Shown piece by piece: positions 16,262-25,650 of a stretch of DNA of 34,395 bases. How positions within the stretch are numbered: the first letter of the stretch is position 1; each line of letters opens with the position of its first letter. The notes beneath the pieces were generated by a model. It saw only the letters and a list, made by a program, of their open reading frames with translations. It was not told where the DNA came from and did not search any database. Both the position numbers and the translations under genes were made by a program. The DNA is from a virus. Location of the stretch: positions 1 to 34,395 of IMG/VR virus record IMGVR_UViG_3300019776_000249; one strand, given 5' to 3'.

Positions 16262-16900
16262 TTATATATTAGGAAAAATATTTCTTATAATACGTTCGCA
16301 TTGTTCTTCACTTAACTCAGTTTCCATTGATGTAACTGGTCTTTCATAAAAATTACCCTCAATACTAAAACCTCTGTAAATACCTGTTTTAATAAACTCG
16401 TTCCATACATTATTATCTCCAACATAAACAAAACCAAACCATGTTCCATCGGGTAAATGAGATTGATTTAAAGGTGGCATAATACCCATAGAACGGTTAA
16501 TTATAAATGATTGATACAAATAAGAATCTTTTATAATTTTATTAGGGTCGTGCATTTGGTTTATATTATTAGCAAAGTTTAATTGAGAAAACTTTTTTAC
16601 TATTTGCTCAATAGTATCTTTAGTAAACTTTACATTATATTCTTTTCCTGTTGCATCATCAACCCTGTAAATCTCCATTTCAGGAATCATTAAAGCACCT
16701 GCTAATATTTGTTTATCCCCGTCAACAGGTTTAAATACATCTTTGTTTGAAGATAATTGTATGTTATATTTTTTTAAAGATGAATTAAAAGCAAAATAAT
16801 TCTGATTAATAGCAGGGTTATCAACGGTAGCAATAGCAGTTGCGCCACTTCCATCTTTAGGGTCAGGATTAATAAAAAGCTCAATTAATTCGAGTTCCAT
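16262..16900 (-). CDS. prohead protease, XkdF-like
   Basis: I take the ATG at 16900 (MELELIELFINPD, 212 residues); an in-frame TTG at 16915 is less likely. Features are QMHDPNKIIKDSYLYQSFI, which resembles the His-to-Ser region of XkdF-type phage proteases, then LPDGTWFGFVYVGD and GIYRGFSIEGNF. It probably cleaves scaffold and capsid proteins in the prohead. It precedes the scaffold-like gene. The catalytic His is probably in the QMHD segment and the Ser in YLYQSF; this is inferred. Confidence 0.72.
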   Translation of the reverse strand: MELELIELFINPDPKDGSGATAIATVDNPAINQNYFAFNSSLKKYNIQLSSNKDVFKPVDGDKQILAGALMIPEMEIYRVDDATGKEYNVKFTKDTIEQIVKKFSQLNFANNINQMHDPNKIIKDSYLYQSFIINRSMGIMPPLNQSHLPDGTWFGFVYVGDNNVWNEFIKTGIYRGFSIEGNFYERPVTSMETELSEEQCERIIRNIFPNI

Positions 16901-16933
16901 ACTATTATATAACAATTAGTTTTAAATGTTATA

Positions 16934-18544
16934 TTAAAAGCTTGACTCATTTGTTAATTTGTTAATTCTATTCGTTGCACTTCTATTATCAGTTTCAACG
17001 ACTATCGCTTTAATTGGTGCAAAGTTATTATTTTGATTTCCTGTAAATGTAGTAGTAGGTTGTATGGATGTTTGCTGTTGTGTATTTGGCGCTGCTTGAT
17101 TAGTAGCAGGTAATGATGAATTACTTGACGTATTAATATTTCCTGCACTTGAGGATTGGAATTGAGTAGCTGAAATTTTAGCTACCGCAGCAATAGTCTG
17201 AATAGCGGAAATAGCAGCATAAGCAGCACCTAAAGCGGGTGCAGCACCCGGAACAGGAATAGCCGCTCCTGCTTTTAAACCTGCGCCATAAGCAGTTATT
17301 CCGTTTTGAATACCCTGAGTGATAGTTAATCCAATTTGAAAGGCTTTATTAATTTCAAACTGTTTCTTAGCTAATTCTTGTTCTTCTTGACTGCCTTTCT
17401 TTACTTTAGATAATTTTACAGAAAAAAAAGCGTCTGTTAGTGCTTGTTCTGCTTGTAGTGATTTCGTGACTAAATCTAAACCTATATCAAATTTCTCTTG
17501 TTCTATTTTTTTAAAATAATCGCTTGCATTCCTTAAACGCTCCCTATCTAATTGGTCGTACTTTTCGTTTATGCCTTGTAAACCTTGCCCTAATAATTCA
17601 GCATCGTCTAATTTCTTTTGTAATAAAGGGTTTATTCCTGTTCCTTGTAATTCTCCAAACTCTTCTTTTTTAGTTTCTTTAAACTGTTTACGTTTCTCGG
17701 TTTCAACCTTTGCAACCTCAACTAATTGTTGATTTTCTAAATTTTTAATTAATTCTAAGGCATCATTAGCTGCTTTAATATTTTCTTTATTACGTTCAAA
17801 CTTTTCAGCTTGTATCATTTTTTCCAGCTTATTAGCATACTCATCCTGTCCTAATTTCCTTGCTACCGATTGTGCCAATCTATAATAAGACTCCGTTGCA
17901 CTATCATTGTTTATAACTTCCTGTACTTTAGCATAATTCAATTTTGCTGTAAGTATCGCCTCGTTTTTTTGGGCTTCTATTAATTCTTTTTTCTTTGCTA
18001 AGATTTTATCATGGCTCGCTCCTTGCGCTTCCATTAATTGTATTTCTCTGTTTAACTCATTGGTTAACTTTGAAGTAATTATTTTTTGCGCTTCTATTTC
18101 AGCGTTTAACTTGCGAATTTGTTTTTCCTCGTCGCTAAAAAGATTAAATAATTGTTTGCCAAACTCTACAACTTCTTTAAAATTTTCAATTAAAAACTTA
18201 AAACCCTCAACTAATAATAAAATGGGAATAGCTGACATCGCTTGTCCTATACCCTTTAAACCGACTTTCGCTTTATCAAAATCGCCAGTTGCTAACCCTT
18301 CACGTAACAACCCAAAAGACCCATTTAAACCCTCAACACCATCTTGTTTAAGAGAGCGTGTAGCATCCGTTAAATCTTCAGTCTTATCTTTTAATTCGGC
18401 TAAGGCTTTTGCTGCATCCTTATCTCCCTTAATAAATGCGTCAGTAGCATCTTTTTTAGCTTGTTTTAATTCTTTTAATGAGTTAATTTGTCTATCAACA
18501 CCATCAATAGTAACCTTAAAAGCTATGTCTTTATTTTCTGCCAT
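16934..18544 (-). CDS. tail tape measure protein
   Basis: The 536-residue protein has an N-terminal half of long charged coiled coils (KQAKKDATDAF, AKALAELKDKTEDL), a hydrophobic segment (MSAIPILLLVEGFKFLI, near 103-119), more coiled coil, and an alanine/glycine-rich hydrophobic region (GAAIPVPGAAPALGAAYAAI, near 425-444) before a Gln/Asn/Thr-rich tail. This is the usual tape-measure arrangement. The length suggests a rather short tail, on the order of 80 nm by the usual rule. Confidence 0.82.
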   Translation of the reverse strand: MAENKDIAFKVTIDGVDRQINSLKELKQAKKDATDAFIKGDKDAAKALAELKDKTEDLTDATRSLKQDGVEGLNGSFGLLREGLATGDFDKAKVGLKGIGQAMSAIPILLLVEGFKFLIENFKEVVEFGKQLFNLFSDEEKQIRKLNAEIEAQKIITSKLTNELNREIQLMEAQGASHDKILAKKKELIEAQKNEAILTAKLNYAKVQEVINNDSATESYYRLAQSVARKLGQDEYANKLEKMIQAEKFERNKENIKAANDALELIKNLENQQLVEVAKVETEKRKQFKETKKEEFGELQGTGINPLLQKKLDDAELLGQGLQGINEKYDQLDRERLRNASDYFKKIEQEKFDIGLDLVTKSLQAEQALTDAFFSVKLSKVKKGSQEEQELAKKQFEINKAFQIGLTITQGIQNGITAYGAGLKAGAAIPVPGAAPALGAAYAAISAIQTIAAVAKISATQFQSSSAGNINTSSNSSLPATNQAAPNTQQQTSIQPTTTFTGNQNNNFAPIKAIVVETDNRSATNRINKLTNESSF

Positions 18545-18545
18545 G

Positions 18546-21404
18546 TTATTTAATATAAATATCTGTTCCTATTGATATAACATTTATGTATCCCCAAGTT
18601 ATCAAACTTGTATTAAATGGAGTTGCCCTACCATCAACAGTTCCTGATACATCATTATCAATATAAAAATCTTTAGTCCCTGCAATTACTTTAAATGAAA
18701 TCTGTTTGTTATTTGTTAAATCTGAAAGAAAGGTTGCTGTAACATCATTAGCTGATGTATCAATTAAATAAAAACTTACACTTCCATCAACTGTAAAATC
18801 AGATGTTTTTGTTTCTACACCAATAGCGGGAGAAAATACACTACCATTATAAGTATCTACTATAAATTTATCTCCTGCATTAAACCTATTATTGCTATCG
18901 CTTGTTATTGTTGTATCGCTTAATCCAACACCAATAAACCCAACTACATCGCTATTAACTATTACATTTGTACAATTTGTTAATTCAACCCCAGTTGCTC
19001 CTGCACTAATATAATTACCAGTACCGCCGCTTATTTTACTTGCTGTACCTAAGTTAACATTATTGTCTTCTTTTGTAGCGGAAGCACCCCCTATGATTCG
19101 TTCTGTTACAGTTATATCAGATGGAGGTGGAGAAAATGAAACAGGTGTATAAGCATCATAATCTGTTAACTTTAATAATTCAACAGGCGTACTTATTGAG
19201 TCACTTTTTAATATATCATAATCTTTTATATTGTTTACTAAAAAATAAGCATCTGTATCAAAAATAATTTTTCTAAAGCTAAAATTTTTTATATCAAAAG
19301 GGTTTAATACATAATGTCTAATTTCAATTTTACTTACTTTATCAGTAATTTGTTTAATCATTTTGTCATAATACCTATTTTTTAGGTTATTATCTGTATA
19401 AGTTCCTGATGGGTATAAATAATATATTTTTTTTGGTGTATCCCAATTAATTGTTAATGTTGGCGTATATGGGTTATCTGTATCCCCTGCATAAGGATAG
19501 GTAGTATAAACAGTATCTCCACTTAATGCGCTTTTTAATGTCCAACTTCCAAAGCTTAATGCAATTTCCCCACCATAATATAAATGCCTTAAATTTGTCT
19601 TAATAGGCTTAACAATCCCATTATCTATTTGGTAAATTTTAGATATTACCAATCCGTTTATATTGTTTCCTACTGTTGGAGTTGCTGAGTATATTAACTC
19701 TTTTTTTTGTTTATTTACAAGAAAATCATTTTGTATTTCATAATACCCATAACCATAAACCTCTTGGTATTCATCAAAATAAAGTTTATTGTAATAATCA
19801 TTATCCTGTTTGTATGTAAAATCATAGCGTTTCCAATCTAAACTACCCATTGGTAAAATCTTTCTTTTTTTGCTATAATCTCGCTTATTTGTCCAATCTA
19901 AGTTACCAGTATAAAAATCTTCCCTCGTTTCTATAATTATTTTATTGGGAGTTGTTTTGTCTAATTCTAATAATAAATTACCTAAGTATATTTCATTCAT
20001 AATCCAATCAACAACTTTAGTATTAATCGGCAATACTTTATTCATACTTAAGGTATATCCCTCTGTTATAACTGTACTATCTAAATTAGCATAATAAACA
20101 CTATTAGCTTTATAATTCATTTTAGCGGTTGTAACCCCTGTTGATATAATCGCTAAAGCACCTGTGTATAAAGTAAACTGAACGGCGCTAAATTTTAAAT
20201 ATACTTTATATTTTTCCCCTGCATTTAAAGTAACACCCGGAAACAATACACTAATTTGAAAATCTTTTGTAGTTAAGCCTGACTGAGTGCCTGTTGGTGT
20301 AAAGAAATAAGAATTAGTAGCTACCGGCAAACCATAAGGAGAGCCATCGTATTTTCTTAATGTTGCTGTTACTGAACCTGTATTTACGGCATGATAAGCT
20401 GCTGTTCCTAATGAATTAGTAAATGTAATGCTAAAGTTAACAACTGATGCAACTGTATAAACATTTGTATTTGCTACAATAAATTCGCCTGTTCCTGTAT
20501 TATACTGTGCACCTGCATCATTATAAGGCAGAGTACTGTCATCTGTAAATATAACAACATCCCCTGCTGTTCCGCTTATACCCGTATTCCATGCACCACT
20601 ATACGAGCAAGTTTGAGCCGTTCCTATTTGGGTACTTGTTCTTGCCGCATAGAATTGTGAATTATTTATTTCTGACTGTGTTAATGTTATATCATTTGGA
20701 TTTGTAGGCGGTATAACTAATGATTTATAATAAGTTGATGTTAAATAGCTGGATGAATAAGACCAATTAATTTGGGTCATTAATATATCCCAAATCATTT
20801 TTTTATAAATAGCAGGTCTAAAATGCTTAACATGATGTTCTGTATTGTTACCGCCATTTAACCCCCAGTCTATTAATGGGTAAACATATCCATATCCAAG
20901 AGTAAACGGAGTGTGCCCTAAACCATCAACTATTTGAGTACTCCAACTATCTGTAATGTTTGTTTTATTTAATACATGGTCAAACTGACTAAAGTTTAAA
21001 TCGGTTAAAAGTAAATCTCCAATAGCCTTAAAAAAATCACCTAATTCTCCAACGATTGATATTTCATAATTAACCTCCTGAGTTAAATCATCTACCGACA
21101 TTTCAAGCAATTGAATATATCCTTTAATGTACTCAACGCCGTTTATTTTATAAATAATCCTACATTTTAAATTAGGGTCGAAATAATTAAAGCTAATATT
21201 TGTACGCCAATGAAATTTAAAAAAATCATTAATCTCATTTGTACCGGGCAAATTAATAGTTTTACTAAATGAACTATTACGCTTATCAGGTCTATTGATG
21301 TCAGATATTAAAAAGTTTAATGAAATTGGAATCTCATCAATATAACTTATGTCATATTCAACATCGCTTTGGTCGTATAATAATAATTGAATGTTATCAG
21401 TCAT
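18546..21404 (-). CDS. large tail protein, probable distal tail/hub
   Basis: The 952-residue protein begins MTDNIQLLLYDQSDVEYDISY, followed by SFSKTINLPGTNEINDFF. These features recall a family of large structural proteins placed next to tape measures in Bacteroidota phages. The middle is beta-rich with many Tyr/Asn. The C-terminal 200 residues are Gly/Thr/Asn-rich, like fibre or carbohydrate-binding sequence. It probably forms the tail tip or baseplate hub. Starts one base after its upstream neighbour's stop. Confidence 0.68.
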   Translation of the reverse strand: MTDNIQLLLYDQSDVEYDISYIDEIPISLNFLISDINRPDKRNSSFSKTINLPGTNEINDFFKFHWRTNISFNYFDPNLKCRIIYKINGVEYIKGYIQLLEMSVDDLTQEVNYEISIVGELGDFFKAIGDLLLTDLNFSQFDHVLNKTNITDSWSTQIVDGLGHTPFTLGYGYVYPLIDWGLNGGNNTEHHVKHFRPAIYKKMIWDILMTQINWSYSSSYLTSTYYKSLVIPPTNPNDITLTQSEINNSQFYAARTSTQIGTAQTCSYSGAWNTGISGTAGDVVIFTDDSTLPYNDAGAQYNTGTGEFIVANTNVYTVASVVNFSITFTNSLGTAAYHAVNTGSVTATLRKYDGSPYGLPVATNSYFFTPTGTQSGLTTKDFQISVLFPGVTLNAGEKYKVYLKFSAVQFTLYTGALAIISTGVTTAKMNYKANSVYYANLDSTVITEGYTLSMNKVLPINTKVVDWIMNEIYLGNLLLELDKTTPNKIIIETREDFYTGNLDWTNKRDYSKKRKILPMGSLDWKRYDFTYKQDNDYYNKLYFDEYQEVYGYGYYEIQNDFLVNKQKKELIYSATPTVGNNINGLVISKIYQIDNGIVKPIKTNLRHLYYGGEIALSFGSWTLKSALSGDTVYTTYPYAGDTDNPYTPTLTINWDTPKKIYYLYPSGTYTDNNLKNRYYDKMIKQITDKVSKIEIRHYVLNPFDIKNFSFRKIIFDTDAYFLVNNIKDYDILKSDSISTPVELLKLTDYDAYTPVSFSPPPSDITVTERIIGGASATKEDNNVNLGTASKISGGTGNYISAGATGVELTNCTNVIVNSDVVGFIGVGLSDTTITSDSNNRFNAGDKFIVDTYNGSVFSPAIGVETKTSDFTVDGSVSFYLIDTSANDVTATFLSDLTNNKQISFKVIAGTKDFYIDNDVSGTVDGRATPFNTSLITWGYINVISIGTDIYIK

Positions 21405-22606
21405 TAGCCTATTTGTCTATTATTTTGATGTGTATATTCTAACTTAAATGTTAAATTTCTAAGTCTATCCCTGTTCTTTTGTGTATATCCGTTATCAGTT
21501 ATTTTAACACGCTTATACGGTGTACTTGTTCCTAAATCTAATCTAATGTCAGGTGATGTAAATAAATCTTTATGAGCATCGAATTCTGTTTGTGTTAGCC
21601 AGTCACTTTGAACAAGTAAACTATCTTGTATATTAACACTTAATGTCTTTTCCAAACCACCAGAGGCATCTAAAGTTTTAACATTTGATACTGTTGTCCA
21701 CCCTGATTTTTTATAAGATGTAGTTGTTTTAGTGGTTGTTAATTCAGTAAACATTTTACAATGTAAAGTATTATACGCCCCTTTTGTGTTTAAATAATGT
21801 AAAGTGTAAACTGTAAATTGAGAACAGTCAATGGTAATAGTTTGTAATTTATTTAATGTATCTAAATCTAAAACATCATAATAAGCTACATTAGAAGTTA
21901 TAATAGGAGCAGAGCCGTAAGTCAATACATATTCGCTGCCGCTAATATTGTTTAATCCTTTATAACCAACGTCAATGCAGCAGTATTGGTCTGTATATAA
22001 TCCTGTTGTATAGTCAGGGCGTGGTATTTCATAAATACCCAATATAGTTCCTGAAGCATTATAAGTAACAATTCTTAATGCTTGTAAATCTGACAACAAA
22101 CCCTCTTTAACAATTACATATAAATAATTACTTCTATTTACATAAGTTTTAGATGCTAATGTATTTAAAAAAGGATATGTAGGCGATGTGCTATCGTAAA
22201 CATAATTAAGTACATTGTAATTAGCAAAATCAAATAACTCTAAGGCACTATTCCAAACTAAGTAATAATTATCACTTCCTGCATGATAGGTAGCTGGGCT
22301 GCCATAAATTTCGCCTATATTTACTTTTATCTTTCTGCTACAATTCGTGCATTTTTTCCACCCATAAAGATTTACAGGTAAATAATTTTGAATATAAACC
22401 TTTGCAAAAGCCCTTACGTCTACTTCAACATTTCCTGATAAATTAGCATTATAATCCTCAGTCCATGATGCGCCCGATATAACATCGGTTATTACCACAC
22501 GATATTTAAAATTAGGCTGTGCCGTTTGATTACTTGAAGCTACAAACCATTGCTCGTTATAACATGGTGTAGTATATGCAGGGCTTGATAATACTGTTAT
22601 TGCCAT
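21404..22606 (-). CDS. tail structural protein
   Basis: This 400-residue beta-rich protein contains a CTNCSRK cysteine pair near residue 87 and several repeats of Ig-like character. It lies between the gp10-like gene and the large tail protein, overlapping both by one base. Likely a minor tail or tail-tip protein. No enzymatic motif was seen. Confidence 0.6.
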   Translation of the reverse strand: MAITVLSSPAYTTPCYNEQWFVASSNQTAQPNFKYRVVITDVISGASWTEDYNANLSGNVEVDVRAFAKVYIQNYLPVNLYGWKKCTNCSRKIKVNIGEIYGSPATYHAGSDNYYLVWNSALELFDFANYNVLNYVYDSTSPTYPFLNTLASKTYVNRSNYLYVIVKEGLLSDLQALRIVTYNASGTILGIYEIPRPDYTTGLYTDQYCCIDVGYKGLNNISGSEYVLTYGSAPIITSNVAYYDVLDLDTLNKLQTITIDCSQFTVYTLHYLNTKGAYNTLHCKMFTELTTTKTTTSYKKSGWTTVSNVKTLDASGGLEKTLSVNIQDSLLVQSDWLTQTEFDAHKDLFTSPDIRLDLGTSTPYKRVKITDNGYTQKNRDRLRNLTFKLEYTHQNNRQIG

Positions 22607-23145
22607 TACTGTAATTGAATATTAACTATTATTTCTTTACTAATTAAATTAGAAACCTGTTCGCTTAATTTATTAATCCTACCGTCCTGTAATACTTTAT
22701 CAAAAAATGGTTTAGGTTTTATACCCTTATTTTTAATGCCCCTTGCAATTAAATAACTTAACTGTTTAACCGCTTTTTCAAATGGTAATTTCTTTACTTT
22801 ACGTTTAAGTTTATGTTTTTCATAATACTTTTGCTGCATTTCCTGAATTATCTTAGGAGCAGAAACACCTATCTCAGCCTGATAACGTTTGCCGAAAGGA
22901 GTTGATGGCGGCATAATTCCTTTTTTTCTTCCACTTTCAATGTACCTCCAATACTTACCACTTGCTAAAATGGTTATAGTTAATTCATTGTTCTCAAATG
23001 CTATTTTATGAGTAAAGTTTAGTTTCGCTTCCTGTGGTTGTTTTCTGCCACCATTACGCAAAGCAGTATTTAAGGAGTGGTTTAAATCCTCAGTTAAAGT
23101 AATGGCAAAGCCATCTAATAAAGTTTTTAACTCATCATTTAGCAT
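22606..23145 (-). CDS. HK97 gp10-like head-tail/tail protein
   Basis: The 179-residue protein shows the phrases YWRYIESGRKKGIMPP and SYLIARGIKNKGIKPKPFF, the pattern of gp10-like tail-completion proteins in which an IE-x-G-RKKG-x-x-PP line is followed by a late G-x-KPKPFF. The basic surface suggests contact with nucleic acid or with an acidic partner. Its start overlaps the stop of the chaperone extension. Confidence 0.6.
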   Translation of the reverse strand: MLNDELKTLLDGFAITLTEDLNHSLNTALRNGGRKQPQEAKLNFTHKIAFENNELTITILASGKYWRYIESGRKKGIMPPSTPFGKRYQAEIGVSAPKIIQEMQQKYYEKHKLKRKVKKLPFEKAVKQLSYLIARGIKNKGIKPKPFFDKVLQDGRINKLSEQVSNLISKEIIVNIQLQ

Positions 23146-23416
23146 TTAATAACTGTTCTTTTATTTTAATACTGTCTAACATTTTATTTTTATCTTTAAT
23201 ATAACACAATCTGTTTAAAAACCGCACTACTTCCCATTTATAAACCTCATCTTCTTTTAAAGCATCGCCATGTGTAATTTCATCTATCAAACAATACCAT
23301 CCCCAATAGTTCCGAAATTCTGAAGACTCATCTCTTGGCTGTTCTTCTGTATCTTCTCCACCGCCTCCAAATAATCCAGAGTATTTAAACTCCAGTTCAT
23401 TAATACTTCTAAGCAA
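23135..23416 (-). CDS. tail assembly chaperone, -1 frame extension (T-like)
   Basis: This 93-codon reading frame has no ATG near its start. It overlaps the upstream gene by 130 bases in the -1 frame and begins at the slippery T-run at 23423-23415. After shifting, the protein continues LLRSINELEFKYSGLFGGGG, then an acidic linker, then WGWYCLIDEITHGDALKEDE. I read this as the T part of a G/GT chaperone pair, giving a fusion of about 260 residues. The layout is that of lambda gpG-gpGT. Confidence 0.72.
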   Translation of the reverse strand: MLRSINELEFKYSGLFGGGGEDTEEQPRDESSEFRNYWGWYCLIDEITHGDALKEDEVYKWEVVRFLNRLCYIKDKNKMLDSIKIKEQLLNAK

Positions 23417-23916
23417 AAAAAAAGCGTGTTATAAGCCTTTTGAACAGTAATATACTTAAACAATTCTTCTTTATAAATAAAACTAAAATCCTTGCCAAAA
23501 GCACGTTTATAAACAATAGCACACAAAGTATGTAAACAATCTATTTCTTTATTTTCAGAAATAACCGTTTTAATACTGATATAATCCCCAGTATTTATAT
23601 CGTTAACATCTTTATACGCTTTAAATAAATGACCTTTAAAATATATTAAATTTCTTTTTTTAGGGTAATAACTAACTTTTTTAATTAAAAAATTTTGTTT
23701 ATTAAGCTTTACTTTAGCTTTTGGTAATTCTTTTAAAAAAGATAATTTACGTACACAATATTTATAATACCTTAAGCTAAAAGCCTCAACCTCATCGTCT
23801 GTTTTGTTTAGGAAATATCCTATAATCTTTGTCCAATCTTTTTCATTTTCCAAAAAAGGCTGAATAGTTTGGAGCTGATTAATTGTAATTTGATTGTAAT
23901 TAAAAGGTAATCCCAT
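23287..23916 (-). CDS. tail assembly chaperone, short form (G-like)
   Basis: I take the ATG at 23916 (MGLPFNYNQI, 209 residues) over an in-frame TTG at 23931. The protein is helical and basic with no membrane segment. Overlap with a -1 frame ORF at a nine-T run identifies it as a tail chaperone G-type gene. The position, right after the terminase instead of next to the tube gene, is unusual. A 17-base sequence upstream is shared with the protease gene (see findings). Confidence 0.65.
   Translation of the reverse strand: MGLPFNYNQITINQLQTIQPFLENEKDWTKIIGYFLNKTDDEVEAFSLRYYKYCVRKLSFLKELPKAKVKLNKQNFLIKKVSYYPKKRNLIYFKGHLFKAYKDVNDINTGDYISIKTVISENKEIDCLHTLCAIVYKRAFGKDFSFIYKEELFKYITVQKAYNTLFFCLEVLMNWSLNTLDYLEAVEKIQKNSQEMSLQNFGTIGDGIV
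23415..23423 (-). other. -1 frameshift slippery site
   Basis: On the mRNA strand the sequence is C followed by nine Ts and then GC. In the frame of the short form it reads CTT TTT TTT TGC. Slipping back by one gives TTT TTT TTG CTT AGA, leading into the T-like frame. The run fits an X-XXY-YYZ slippery heptamer. Homopolymer length should be verified, since it decides the frame. Confidence 0.7.
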
Positions 23917-23946
23917 ATTCTTATATAACAATTAGTTAGTTAAAAA

Positions 23947-25146
23947 TTACGCAAAAGTGTATTTTCCTGAGTTTTTTAATGTTTTTAATGCGTGATACGC
24001 AAAAGCGCATGACATTATACCATCATCATGAAAGCCATTTGGAGCTGTATATTTTATACTTCTTGTCTTTTGGTTATATTCATAAGTAAATAATTCAAAT
24101 TCTTTTTCAAGCCAATCAATATCTAAAATACTAAATTCTTTATTTTGGATAGCAACTTGCAACTGCTCTATTATATCCTGCTTACTTTTTGATGTGGTAA
24201 CAAATGACTCAACTTTTGAATAAACAGATTTAATCTGTTCAAATATAGCATCACCAATACTATTAACTTCAATATAACATTTAGCATTCCACTTTTTTAA
24301 GTGTGGTATTAACTCGTTAATAATGTTTTTCCATGTATTATGCCTCCATCTATTACAATAAACCTGTTGACCTTTAGAGTTTAAAACTGTTAAAACTGTA
24401 TAATCATCTGCTCTACCTAAATCTATTCCGGCATAGTAAATAGAATCTCCACTTGGATGGTTATTTATAGGTACATTTACAAATACACCTGCACCACCAT
24501 CTATAAACTCAGCTAAATATTCCTGTCTAAATACATTTATTGGTAGTGTTAATTTAGCATCATCAATCTCAGTAGGGTTAATTAATGGGTTATCATAAGA
24601 AGTCATTGTAAAAGACTTGTATTGTGAGTTTACACCATCTAAGGCATGAAGTTTATAAAACCAATTTTTACCCTTTGGAGTTGAAAGAAATAATACTTTT
24701 TTACCCCTAACTAATACTGTTGCTCTTAATACCTCAGTCCATGCCTGTTCCTTTTGCCATGCTGACTCATCCATTACAAGATAGTCAAATGTTTCCCCCC
24801 TTATGTTATCATAGTTCTCAGATGAAAAGAATTGAAGTGTTGACCCTCCATGACTTTTAAAGAATAAATCAGTTTTATTTATTGATTCAAATACTAACTT
24901 TTCAGAGAATGCATTATCAATATCCGTAAATACTTTTTTGCATTGTTTGTAAATTGGTGACACCCAACCAATTTTACAATTAGGAACATTAAAAAGCCAA
25001 TATAACGCCTGATTAGTTCCTAATAAAGATTTACCAAACTGCCTACCAATATTTAATGAATAGTATTTGTATGGCTCATTATTTATACTATCATGTATTT
25101 TCTTCTGATTTTGGTGAGGATTGTATAGTGTTACCGAAATTTGCAT
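23947..25146 (-). CDS. terL: terminase large subunit
   Basis: The 399-residue protein has Walker A-type GRQFGKS (34-40), Walker B YLVMDESA (122-129), motif III STPKG (155-159), and the RNase H-like nuclease residues in GIDLGRADDYT (D242), YIEVNSIGD (E293) and GFHDDGIMS (D374/D375). It packages DNA into the prohead by ATP hydrolysis and cuts it. It overlaps the small subunit gene by 56 bases. All catalytic positions are present. Confidence 0.97.
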   Translation of the reverse strand: MQISVTLYNPHQNQKKIHDSINNEPYKYYSLNIGRQFGKSLLGTNQALYWLFNVPNCKIGWVSPIYKQCKKVFTDIDNAFSEKLVFESINKTDLFFKSHGGSTLQFFSSENYDNIRGETFDYLVMDESAWQKEQAWTEVLRATVLVRGKKVLFLSTPKGKNWFYKLHALDGVNSQYKSFTMTSYDNPLINPTEIDDAKLTLPINVFRQEYLAEFIDGGAGVFVNVPINNHPSGDSIYYAGIDLGRADDYTVLTVLNSKGQQVYCNRWRHNTWKNIINELIPHLKKWNAKCYIEVNSIGDAIFEQIKSVYSKVESFVTTSKSKQDIIEQLQVAIQNKEFSILDIDWLEKEFELFTYEYNQKTRSIKYTAPNGFHDDGIMSCAFAYHALKTLKNSGKYTFA

Positions 25147-25546
25147 TTGCGTTTATGATAGTATTTTTAACATCCTGCTCAGTTTTATCTTTCCAGTATT
25201 CAGCACCTAAATTCTTTAAAGCAAAGATAGCACCACCATAAGTCATATTACTTAATTTCTCCTCATAATAACTTTCTACTGCTAATCTTGCCCTTTTTAT
25301 AAGTGTGGAAAACTCTGGCTTATCCTCATAATCCGACAAACTTTTACGGCTTTCAAATCCTAAATAAAGAGTTAAACCTGTAATTGTTATCTTGCCTTTG
25401 TTATCATCCTCTGCCCATTGAAAGTATTCCATTATTTTGTTGTATAATTCCTCAGGTGTTTTATATATAGCAGGACGCCCCCCATTGTTACCTATTGAGA
25501 AATTATTACCCATTGCAAATCTATGTCCTATTTTCTTTTCAGCCAT
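25091..25546 (-). CDS. terS: terminase small subunit
   Basis: The 151-residue protein starts with a basic segment including NGGRPAIYKTPEELYNKI, followed by the helix-turn-helix-like region GLTLYLGFESRKSLSDYEDK and the helix YYEEKLSNMTYGGAIFALKN. This matches phage small terminase DNA-binding proteins. It selects packaging sites on the phage DNA. It overlaps terL and is coupled to the 34-aa ORF upstream. Confidence 0.88.
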   Translation of the reverse strand: MAEKKIGHRFAMGNNFSIGNNGGRPAIYKTPEELYNKIMEYFQWAEDDNKGKITITGLTLYLGFESRKSLSDYEDKPEFSTLIKRARLAVESYYEEKLSNMTYGGAIFALKNLGAEYWKDKTEQDVKNTIINANANFGNTIQSSPKSEENT

Positions 25547-25650
25547 TAATTATGATAAACTATAAAAGTCATGCCTAAAGCTGTAAACAAATCTATTTTA
25601 GTTTGTAACTCGTTTAGGTAATCAAAGTATCTTATTGGTGTTAGTGTCAT
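25546..25650 (-). CDS. 34-aa small ORF coupled to terminase
   Basis: The peptide starts MTLTPIRYFDYLNELQ and ends TFIVYHN. Its ATG overlaps the stop of the glycosyltransferase-methyltransferase gene and its stop overlaps the first base of the terS ATG, so it fits exactly between them. That tight fit supports real translation, perhaps as a coupling peptide. Unrecognised. Confidence 0.5.
   Translation of the reverse strand: MTLTPIRYFDYLNELQTKIDLFTALGMTFIVYHN

Noticed and set aside
18060-18575. Plus-strand ORF opposite the tape measure start
   Set aside because: Antisense of a well-supported gene, with no start context or neighbours.
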